NCBI RefSeq assembly: GCF_963678635.1 | Contig: NC_087066.1 | Location: forward strand, 42,849,369-42,909,368 | Length of the DNA stretch: 60,000 nt | Reading direction: 5' to 3' | Origin: Symsagittifera roscoffensis | Taxonomy: Eukaryota > Xenacoelomorpha > Acoela > Convolutidae | Part shown: positions 47,840-56,958 of the stretch, piece by piece | Layout: every line of letters begins with the position of its first letter | Numbering within the stretch: the stretch's first letter is position 1 | Position numbers and translations under genes: made by a program | The notes under the pieces: generated by a model | Seen by the model: only the letters and a program-made list of their open reading frames with translations | Told to the model about the DNA's origin: nothing | Databases searched by the model: none

Positions 47840-49120
47840 TTTGTTATTGGAAAAACCCCTCTAGTTTCTGGTCGTAAAATTATGAAAAGTTTGATGAAAA
47901 ACAAGAAAACTATTGGACTCACTTCGGAATTCAAGCTTCAGGAATCAAATTAGATTGATAGTTTTTTTGAAAATAATTGTCCCCAGTTTCGAAGAAAGTG
48001 AGGGATAAATATGCCTGGGAAGATTTTACTCAGACCGATTTTAGAAAAGTTGATTTCATATGGGAATCGGTGCGGAAAGCTTGGGATTGGCAAGCGAGAG
48101 TGCTTGCACTAGACTAAAGTGCATCTGTGCTGCTGGAAAAAATTTTTTGAAAAATTGTTTCAAAACGCGAGTGATTTGTACGACTGAAAAAATGCGAGTG
48201 AAAAAAGAAATGAAATAGCTATCGGCCAAGTCCTTCGAGTGAAAAAAGTCGAAAACAGCTAATCGGAAAAATTGAATGCCCCTGATTGACTTCGTTATCA
48301 AAGCTTGAAACCGCGCAAACATCAGAAGATGATAACTATCGACACGCTCACGCCACATAAGGTTTCTGAACTTTGTTCAAGTTTTCTAAAGCTAAAAGTC
48401 GATCATTTCTGATCTTCAAGGTCATATTTTAAGATTCCGATACGCTCAATTCTTACACTCAAGGCCATATTTTAAGATTCCGATACGAAAATTAGATGTT
48501 TTAAATTAAAACAACTTTCCATTTGAGTTGAGCTGAAGTTACTGTAACATTTACTGTTGGAGTGACTTTTTCGACCGATGAGTGCTTGTGCACTAAATTG
48601 CCCATAATCAATTCTTTTGATCTTGAGCTGATATAAGCCAATCAAACTAGAGCAAAGCAGCCAAGCTCTTTTATCAACAGTTTCAGGTTAGCGCATAAGG
48701 CCTGAATGGTGGTATATGAACTATCCGGGCTAAATAATGCGCTATGCGCTAAATAATAGTTTTATGTAAGAGTTATGCGAACAGTTACAAACTCAATGAA
48801 TGTTTCAGTGAAATGACATAAGTTTAGCTGGTCTGTTCATTTTCGGCTGAAATATATTTCGGATAGTTTTCACACTCGAATAGGACAAACTTTTAGGAGT
48901 AGATGACTAATGAAAGAAGTTTATCGATCTCAATCTGATAAGAAGGATAAACATGCAGTTCAGAACACCCTGTCAGCTAATCATTATGGGGTTTATCATT
49001 CTTTTAGCCCATCAAGACAAGACTTAAGCGGTTTTGCCAGAATAAGTGGACTATCTCAAGCAGAATTTCAACCGTAGAATCGTTTTTGGAAGAAAAAAGT
49101 ATTTCATTTTTGAAAACATA
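47840..49120. other. Intergenic, nothing recognised
   Basis: No gene was seen. A short direct repeat, CATATTTTAAGATTCCGATA, occurs at about 48,423 and 48,467. Confidence 0.4.
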
Positions 49121-49128
49121 ATTACATG

Positions 49129-49543
49129 CAGGGGCGGATTTAGGGGGAAAGGGGGGGGGGGCGGACGCCCCCCTCTCAGGGATTCGAACCCCTGCCGACC
49201 CAAAGGGTCCCCCCTTTGATACTTTTTCAGAAATCCATTTTTGGCCGACCGACCTTAAAATTTTTCTAAAGGCGCCTTTGGCGCCAATATATAGTAACTT
49301 CGAGGGGGAGCGCGCGCCAAAAAATTTTTTTTTCAAAAAGTGCCCAAAAACGGCTTTTTTGACTGTTTTTTCAAAAATTTGCTTGCGGGGCAGAAAATTT
49401 TGCAAAAATAGGGGCAAAACAGTGCTTTGGGAGAGCTCGTAAAATCAATTTGGTCGACCTAAAAAAAAAGGTCGTCAAAATTTTGGACAATTTTTTGAAA
49501 ATCCGCCCCCCCCCCCCTCGAGAAAATCCTAGATCCGCCCCTG
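49129..49543 (+). mobile_element. hAT-type MITE, CAGGGGCGG family, 415 bp
   Basis: Starts CAGGGGCGGATTTAGG and ends CCTAGATCCGCCCCTG. It is flanked by the perfect 8 bp duplication ATTACATG (49121-49128 and 49544-49551). This copy holds AGGGATTCGAACCCCTG, which on the minus strand reads GGGGTTCGAATCCC like a pol III B box. Confidence 0.95.
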
Positions 49544-49551
49544 ATTACATG

Positions 49552-50390
49552 TTTTGTGCTCTTCAAGGGTTTTAAAAGCCAAAGGGACATCGGGCCGAAC
49601 TCCTGGATGAAAAAATTGCTGAAATAAATCCAATTGAGTTTTTTCAGCACAACAAAAATTTGGTTGATTTCAAAAGTTGTTCATTACAAAAAATTATCGG
49701 GAGTTTTTGCGGGCCATTAAATTAACAGGTTTTTGAATTGCACAAATTATGAACTAAAATGCGATTGAATTTGATTATTTTTGAAACATAAGAAATCTTT
49801 GAAAACCATTATAATTCTTTGAAAACGACTATAATCCATTATTTTTGGCCTTGAAATCGATTTTTTTCTCATAATAGCCCAACCCCCCCCCCCCACAACT
49901 TCCGCGTACATTCACAACACCATTTTTCCCCCATGCTCAACAATGTATATTTGATATGAAATGACTAAGTAAATTTCATCCATTTTCTCGCAAAGAGACA
50001 CTATAATTGATCATAATCGATCAAAACTCAAAACGGATTATACCGCTTTCAAAAACGGAAATTATTATTCATCCTTAATAGATTATAATCTATTATATTC
50101 CATTAAAAGGGGATTAAGTTGACATTAAAAAACATTAAGAATATCGATATAATCAATTTTTTGTAATTTTAGAAACAAATTGTGAAAATGAGCAAATAAT
50201 CGAGTAAAATCTATGGGCCCCCGGTGTGGGTATGATACACAAAATAAATTATAATTAAAGAAGAAAAAAATATATTTTCCTTGAAGTTCTTACGAAATTT
50301 TTATTGTGAATTTTTATATTCATGACAGAACAATTAAAATTTGACATCGTTTAATTCTGCTTGAGTACAGAGTCGGCCTAGCATTGCACC
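49552..50390. other. Upstream flank of METTL27-like gene B
   Basis: AT-rich DNA with recurring ATTATAATC words and the palindrome-rich TTAATAGATTATAATCTATT at about 50,078. No coding signal. It may include the promoter, but I see no defined element. Confidence 0.4.
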
Positions 50391-50492
50391 ATGTCAAAAG
50401 ATATTAGTCAAGACAGAAGTAACGCGAGTTCAACAAGTGAACAAGACGAGACGTTCAAGTGGCTGCAGGGTCTGTGGGCCAATAGCAAGACA

Positions 50493-50644
50493 GGGATCTT
50501 TTTAACTACCCCTCCACCTCTATTCAAATAGAGAAGGGTGGGCATTCCTTCATAACTACAAAATCCACATATAATCTTTATCATTGTATTAGTTCTCTAT
50601 TGGGGGATTTGTGAACAAGGGGCGGGGGTAGTTAAAGAGATCCC
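50493..50644. mobile_element. 152 bp MITE inserted in exon 1 of gene B
   Basis: Begins GGGATCTTTTTAACTACCCC and ends as the inverted GGGATCTCTTTAACTACCCC, with one mismatch. The gene A exon has no such segment, so this is an insertion. ACA lies before the insert and ATGACA after it, hinting at a short target duplication. The stop codon TAG inside it is in frame with the upstream ATG. Confidence 0.8.
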
Positions 50645-51339
50645 ATGACAGTATCCGGGGAGCAGGAGTACTATGAGAGAAGTGCCTCTGAGTATGAACA
50701 GATCCATCAGACACTCCAGTGGAGGGCACCCGAATTGTGCATGAAGGCCATTGCAGACTACGAGGAGAAGAGTGGTTAGTTGTGGGGGTTGTTGTGGTCT
50801 GCTACAGAAAGAGCAACTGCGCCAAAGACCAATTTTTCTAAAAACAATCAATCGTCCTTTACAAGTCCAAAACTGGCAGATTTGCCCCCTAATTTTTTGG
50901 ATTTTTGAAATCTGAAATTTGATTGGAAATGGCTTCTCGGTTGTGATCGAGAAGCTATTTTTTTTGGAGTGCGTTGTTAGTTCAGCGTTGTCAACTACAT
51001 AAAAATGACTTTCACATTTTATTAAAGCTCTTTTTCCGCGAAGATGAAAAAACTTTACCGAATCCAGAAAAAAATAATGCATGCAGTTGTTAATTAAGAG
51101 GGACGAAAGCTGGCAGCTTGTAAATTGGTTTTTTTTCCAACTTCAACAAATTATCGTAACGTTGCCGCGCTCTCTAAGTCGTTTTGGTATCAGCGAAGTT
51201 TTAGGAATCTGCACTTAACCATCATTTTAGAGCACAAACAATTTTCAGATGAGACACAGAAAGTTGCAAGTTTTAGTGTTCTTTAATTGTCTCAATAAGC
51301 TTTTGGTTTGAAAGTATTTGTAAGTTTTTTTAAAGGTTT

Positions 51340-51592
51340 TATAGATTAGTGGTTATAATAAGAAAGCAGAAATTGGGCAAGGTAAGCCAAACTGGCAATT
51401 TTCAACCTCCAGAACTTTACAAAAACTAATCGGAGGTAAAATATCTTTTTCAATTTGAACTCAGCAAGTCGATATCTTCAATGGGGTATGAAAATTTTTT
51501 GTTGATAACTATTTTTTCGATTGGTAAAAATTGACTGAAAAAAAAACACACCGAGCATAAATCTTCTGTTTTCTATGAAAGTTGGAACGAAA
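51340..51592 (+). repeat. Interspersed repeat family X, partial, in intron 1 of gene B
   Basis: Retains GCCAAACTGGCAATTTTCAA, CCAGAACTTTACAAAAACTA, AAAATATCTTTTTCAATTTG and the end GAAAGTTGGAAC. Diverged and 5'-truncated. Confidence 0.6.
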
Positions 51593-52293
51593 AATAAAAA
51601 TTCATTTACAGAAAAAAAATTGCCACGTAAAATATGATGAGCCCTTCTCCTTAACTAAAATTACAAACGACCGACGGTCTTACTAAATTGTTTCAATATA
51701 TTTCTATATCATCAAAAGAGAATCTATTAAAAATTTGAGGCTTCAAAAAACAAAAAACCAGGTTCTTTTGGAAATATAGACGCCAGATAAAACCTTATTA
51801 AGTTTAGAATATTAGAATTCATGCCAAATTGTTGGCAATATCTGTAACCTTGAGCAACTTAATCGGTCCAAAAACGGTTGTTTGGGGTTTATAAGATTTT
51901 TTGATATGGCTTTTAACGTGCTCAGATGAGCGAACATTTAATTTCAGCCGTCAAATGAGAAGTTTCAAGTTAATTAACTTCGTTCAGATTCGATGACCGA
52001 AAAAGGTATAGCCAATAATTTGGCATTATTTATAATTATTCCTTCAGTTGTGTTTCAAACTCATGTGGAAAAAAATGCTTTTCAATGTCGAAAAAAAACA
52101 CAACAAACTAAAGCAACAATTGGCCGTCATTGAATGACTGACGGTCTCTTCGAGCAAAAAATTGACTCACCGTAAAAAATGTTCTATCGGCAGACAAAAT
52201 AAAAACAAAAAGTAAATCGTCCAGCTGGTTCTTGTGCAAATAGACCAAAAAGTTCATGACTACACTAGTTCACACACTAGCTCTACCATAGCA

Positions 52294-52601
52294 CTGAAAA
52301 GACCCTGTTTTGTTAAAATTCTGTGGGCCGCAGGCAAAAATTTGAAAAACAGGCCAAAAAACGCGTTTTAAGGCACTTGTTGGAAAATGTTTACCAAAAA
52401 ATCGCGTTTTTGGCGCGCGCTTTCCCCTCAAAAGTAGTATATATTAACGCCATAGGATCCTTTAGAAAATGTTTAGAGCCCGTCATCAAATATGGATATC
52501 TGAAAATAGTACAAAGGGGGACCCTTTGGGTTGACAGGGGGTCCAATCCCTGAGAAGAAGAATTCTGCCCCAAACCCCCCCCCCCCCCAAATCCGCCCCT
52601 G
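52294..52601 (-). mobile_element. hAT-type MITE, CAGGGGCGG family, truncated, in intron 1 of gene B
   Basis: Inverted copy ending in AAATCCGCCCCTG at 52601, with GGCGCGCGC, TAGTATATATTAACGCC and AGGGGGTCCAATCCCTGAG inside. The other terminus is missing, so no target duplication can be seen. Confidence 0.8.
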
Positions 52602-53965
52602 CCTATTTGTTTGTGTCAAAAACAGTAAAACGGTACTGAAGCAGATCCGTAGACAAAGTTCTTCCACACTTTCAGTGGGCGATACATAAGGATTACCCAG
52701 TTGCTGCGCAAGTAGCTTAGAGTTTTTCCACCACAGTGATAAATAAAAAAATACTGATACTTTCAGAGCAGCCTTTTTGGAGAGGTCAAAAAATCTACAG
52801 ATGAGAATTTTAAAATTGTTTTATCTTTTGATAATTGGCTTGGATTATTTTCAATTTCAAGAACAGCAATCGTCAAGTTTTTTGTTCAAAATTTGGCATG
52901 TTTCGAAGCAGTTTTGGCCTTAACACTTTCTCTGACTTTCAGGGGTTAAACTTGATCAAAAGGGGCGCTGTCTTGACATCGGAGCCGGAACTGGACTAAG
53001 TGGAGAAGCCCTGAGACGCGCTGGATTTACGGGTCAAGTTGATGCTCTTGAACCAGTAGAAGGAATGTTCGCCCAGGCCAAAAAGAAGAACATATACACA
53101 GAGTGGTTCCAAGAGTTTCTAGATGATAAAAAGGGGAGTTTCAGTCCCCATAATTTTAAGTTGATTAATTTTCATGACATTATTTTAGACAACAGTGGTT
53201 AAGAATAACTCAAAGTTGACAAAAGGGTCGTTTGCTGCTATTTGATTTGTCCGATTGATCTGCTTGTTTTCAGAATGTATGTATTCACTTTTGATTCCTC
53301 AAGGTTAGCCGGTTATGTAATTTTATTTTTCGTTATTCTAGGAAAGCAAAATTCCGAGTGCAACATATGACCTGGCCGTTTCAGTGGGCGTGTTCAACGA
53401 CCGATCTGCTAAGTTAGTGCAGCAATTTCTCTTTTCTAAATTTTTGAGCAAAGATTTTTAGCAGGCTGTGTATGAAGCCTCCCCCCTCCTCCTCATCCCA
53501 CCCACATACACGCACACCGCACACACACTCCCACAGAAGCATCATTTTTTCATCTTGCGAATGAAAGAAATACAGGTAAAAAATGGCAGAAGAGGTCCAA
53601 GAAAGCCTAATTTTTTTTATCAAGTTTTAAAATAAAATGTACGTTGAGTGTTGGGAAATTGCATTGTAAATAGATCAAAAAATTTCTCATAATCAGATCA
53701 GATTTAAAGTGAGCCTGTTTGCTGAATGGTAAAGTTTGTTATTGGTTTCTTATGCAGAAGTTCTTGTCTGACTGAAGTGATGCGGATGATCAAACCAGGG
53801 GGATATCTGGCCGCCATCCTTAGAGAGGCCCATTGGAAGGGGGACTTCGAAGATGAGATCAAACGACTCGAAGATGAACGAATACTCAGTTTAAAACACG
53901 TTGACCGCTCAGATGTTTACTATGATAATGTATCGTCGATGGCTTTCATTTTACAGAAAAATTAA

Positions 53966-54660
53966 CTTACTTGGAGAAAAAAAAATACTTTGTTTATGAA
54001 ATATTTTTGCTTGTTAAGTTTCTGAAGATTCACATTTTTTGACCCAACGAATGACGAGTTTGGTAAACTCGTTTCAAGATGTCCAGAAAAGTTTCGTGAA
54101 AAACACACTAGAAAATAAGTTATTTTGAGGGTGAGCAGATTAAAAACCTCCAGTAACGTGCAAAATTTCATAATATTTCTCAGTGTAATTTGACGCCAAT
54201 TTAAGAAATTAAAATATTAACTAACCTTGGTAACTAAGTATTCACCTGTTAATGTATCAAAAATAAAACTTAAAATAGTTGGTTTGACAAACTTGCCTCA
54301 AAAGGAAAACTTGAGTCAAAACTCTGCTATGTTGGATTTTTTTTCTCGAGAAAGTGCCACTGATCCGCATTTTTTCAATCAACTGCGAAAAAATTGCGTC
54401 ATCGTGCAAAGCGTCAAAGTACAAGTGCTGTTATCAGGAAAAAAAAAGTTTTTTAGAGACGCAGGCAATACGTACAAATGACGTTCTTGCATGCTGAAAG
54501 CTTAATTATAATTTTTACCAGAACTATTGAAGATAAATTAAGACAGCTTGAGAAGTATCTACTAGTCTTAAAGTTTCGAAGAATGAATAAATGCTATGCG
54601 AATGACATCATTTTTTTTGTTGAAATTACATTTGGAAGTCAACATTTAGTAAAATTTTGA
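53966..54660. other. 3' flank of gene B, nothing recognised
   Basis: AT-rich. The plus-strand frames at 54227-54481 and 54478-54660 have no motif. Confidence 0.4.
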
Positions 54661-54689
54661 TTGAGCGACAACGAAAATATCAGAAAAAA

Positions 54690-54836
54690 AAATTGAAAAT
54701 TTTGACGACTTTTTATAGGTCGACCGAATTGATTTTCTGAGCTCTCTCAAAACACTATAAAGACCGTGACTTGACCAAATCTTCTGCGCCGCAGGCAAAT
54801 ATTTGAAAAAAAGGCCAAAAAAGGCGTTTTGGAACC
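54690..54836 (-). mobile_element. hAT-type MITE fragment (CAGGGGCGG family)
   Basis: Contains GACGACTTTTTATAGGTCGA, CTGAGCTCTCTCAAAACAC, TCTTCTGCGCCGCAGGCAAA and GGCCAAAAAAGGCG in family order. Both termini are lost. Confidence 0.65.
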
Positions 54837-54944
54837 TGATCTAAACTACATTTTATGATTGGATAAATTAGATATTTTACCAATGTAAAGTATTTGATAT
54901 TAACCAATCATGATCCATCTAACTAACAATCCACTTATTTGTAA

Positions 54945-54972
54945 GTGCTGAAATTACTTGTAATTTCAGCAC
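54945..54972. repeat. Perfect 13 bp palindrome
   Basis: GTGCTGAAATTAC, then TT, then GTAATTTCAGCAC. It is close to where the retroelement-like sequence begins and could be a fold in its 5' region. Confidence 0.6.
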
Positions 54973-55327
54973 CAGAGAGATTTGAATTTAACTTAGAAAT
55001 TAGTTGACTCTCCAAGAAGACTTCAGCAACCGCAATAAACCAGTATACCCTAGATCTATTGAGCCTAGCAGAGACTAGTTAAACAACCTGAGACTAGATA
55101 GTATAAGAGTAAGATTAGGATTGGTATTAGACTAAGAAGTTGCACGAATCTATCCGGCCGAAAATAAGATAGCGTGACGAGCAGACGGTGTACCCTATCC
55201 GAAATTACTCTATGAGTTATACACTCCAGTCCTAACTCATCTGGTACGACTATAAGTCTCGAACAAGACCTTAATAGCTTAGAATTAACCAAAAAATAGA
55301 TTAGAATTTAGACAAAACATTTACAAA

Positions 55328-55561
55328 ATGTTATACGACGATAATTTAATCGAAATGTCTCTACGACTCAATAGATCAGAGCCGATATTCCGAACGATAA
55401 CAGAACTACCCGGAATTGCAAGAAGACCTCGAACCAGAGACGACATACGACAAAATAGAAACTTACCATATAGTTATATGATAGTTCGGCAAAAGCCAGA
55501 ACAAACTTTTGTATTTAGAATACTACTAGCAATGAATTTAGATTTTCATCTGCAAACATAA
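55328..55561 (+). CDS. Small ORF in retroelement leader, unknown
   Basis: ATG-initiated 77-codon frame rich in arginine (landmarks LYDDNLIEMSLRLN and GIARRPRTRDDIR). It lies in the leader before gag. It may be a leader peptide or chance. No domain recognised. Confidence 0.3.
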   Translation: MLYDDNLIEMSLRLNRSEPIFRTITELPGIARRPRTRDDIRQNRNLPYSYMIVRQKPEQTFVFRILLAMNLDFHLQT

Positions 55562-55887
55562 AATCTTGAAGTCAATCTTCAAAATCATTTCAGGCGCTAA
55601 ACAAATATTAATATACAATAACGATTGATAAAAAGATCTCAGATCGTTTACCTAAATTCTGCAGTAATATACAAAACATGTTTGAAAAATATTTATTGAA
55701 AAATCAAAATAAAAATTAGTAGCATGACAATAAATGGTTAGTAATTATAAATCATCCTGTTGTTCCAGCTTCATCACCTAAACATAACAGCATTCATAAG
55801 CTCACTAATATCATAAAAACACTAAATCTTTTCTCTACACAAATTTAAATCATTATTTAAACTTAAATTCACTTAATTTTAAAATTA

Positions 55888-55972
55888 GATCATCAAGGCT
55901 TATCCTTGGATCTTAAATCATTTTCTATTTAATAAAATTTAAAACTTGATCATCAAGGCCTCTCCTTGGATC
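55888..55972 (+). promoter_or_regulatory. Pair of repeated hairpins in retroelement leader
   Basis: A 25-base phrase beginning GATCATCAAGG and ending CCTTGGATC occurs at 55888-55912 and 55948-55972. Its CAAGG and CCTTG arms pair, flanked by GATC repeats. Duplicated leader hairpins can serve in genome packaging or dimerisation; that role is inferred. Confidence 0.4.
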
Positions 55973-56490
55973 AAAAAGAACAATTTTGTTCTCCCCCACC
56001 CACTTAGCTAGTGTCTAACGACCTCAAACGTCGATTCACTATCCAACCCTTTCTAAAAACCCAGGACTAACAGAAATTTTTGAACAAAGTTAATCATTCA
56101 AATTAGGATAAACAGTGAAGAACTTCGGTTATTCATCCTTCACTTGCTCCCTCCTCTTATCAAGACCCAGGATAAATCTTAGACTTAGTAAGTTTAAAAT
56201 AGTATCTAACGAACTACTCGCGTTCTAATTATACCTGAACCCTGTGGATCGATTTACTATTCTCCAACCCTTGAACACAATCACTACCCCTAAGTAAGAT
56301 TAAGTAAGTTAACACCTTAGCTTATACTAGCCACGAGAAAGTAAAAAATCATTTTTCGGAATCGATATACTTTTCTCTCCAACCCTGAACAAATAGACCC
56401 AGGTTAAGCTAACCAAAAAATCGTAAGGACTAACAGATTAAGAAAATAGAAATCATCTAACAACTTTTTGCATCCGTCATCCTAAACCTT

Positions 56491-56958
56491 ATGTCATTTA
56501 AAAATCTAGGAAACAAACAAACAATCGTTTTACACAATTGTGAAATAGATAACAAAAAATACGATCTTGTAATCACACCACACACACAAACAGTTGGATA
56601 TATCAGAACAAAACGACAAACACTAAAAAGAAAAATAATAAACAAACAAAGACAAATCACACGAAAAAGATGTTCCAAAAACCGCAACGCATTTTCAGAA
56701 TCAGAAACCAGCAGTTTAGACGAACTTTATAAATTAAAAGAATCTATAGATAAAAATTGCTCCATTCACGATCAATTATATTTTTCCGACTCAGAAACAA
56801 CTTCAAATTCATCAAAAAGAGGAAAAAGAAGAATAAAAAAGCAATATAAACACAAACCAGTACATTTATACAATTGGAATCAACCAATTAGACACATTGA
56901 TAATTACATATTAACAGTCATCAAACGAAAAAATGAGCTCAACACACACCCCAGGTGA
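56491..56958 (+). CDS. Retroelement ORF upstream of gag, basic protein, unknown
   Basis: ATG-initiated 155-codon frame, lysine- and arginine-rich, with basic clusters (KRQTLKRKIINKQRQITRK and KRGKRRIKKQYKHK) separated by an acidic/serine stretch (SDSETTSNSS). Its end overlaps the gag-type start codon at 56933 by 26 bases in another frame. The clusters look like nucleic-acid-binding or nuclear-localisation stretches. No domain is recognised; it is intact in this copy. Confidence 0.5.
   Translation: MSFKNLGNKQTIVLHNCEIDNKKYDLVITPHTQTVGYIRTKRQTLKRKIINKQRQITRKRCSKNRNAFSESETSSLDELYKLKESIDKNCSIHDQLYFSDSETTSNSSKRGKRRIKKQYKHKPVHLYNWNQPIRHIDNYILTVIKRKNELNTHPR

Larger units (their letters stand above)
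50391..53965 (+). pseudogene. METTL27: METTL27-like methyltransferase gene B, probably decaying
   Basis: Same plan as gene A. Exon 1 is 50391-50774 (split by a MITE), exon 2 52943-53133, exon 3 53342-53412 and exon 4 53758-53965. Exons 2 and 3 have exactly the gene A lengths (191 and 71) and phases. Landmarks are SASEYEQIHQTL and APELCMKAIADYEEKS in exon 1, LDIGAGTGLSG (SAM motif I) and ALEPVEGMF in exon 2, YDLAVSVGVFNDRSA in exon 3, and IKPGGYLAAIL to the stop in exon 4. Two defects are seen. The 152 bp insert brings an in-frame stop after 34 codons, though an ATG at 50645 restarts the correct frame. The donor after exon 2 reads AAG|GGGAGT instead of GT, so reading runs to TAA at 53200. The frames of all exons are otherwise open, so the loss is recent or an unusual splice is used. 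Confidence 0.75.

Noticed and set aside
48056-48358. 100-codon minus-strand frame rich in phenylalanine
   Set aside because: Hydrophobic composition follows from AT-rich antisense DNA; no motif, splice borders or conservation evidence.
50597-51082. 161-codon minus-strand frame
   Set aside because: It is antisense to exon 1 of gene B plus its intron; the plus strand has the family motifs and splice donor.
55251-55280. Possible primer-binding site starting TGGTACGACTATAAG
   Set aside because: The reverse complement does not fold into a proper T-arm with the following bases, and no 5' LTR end could be placed.
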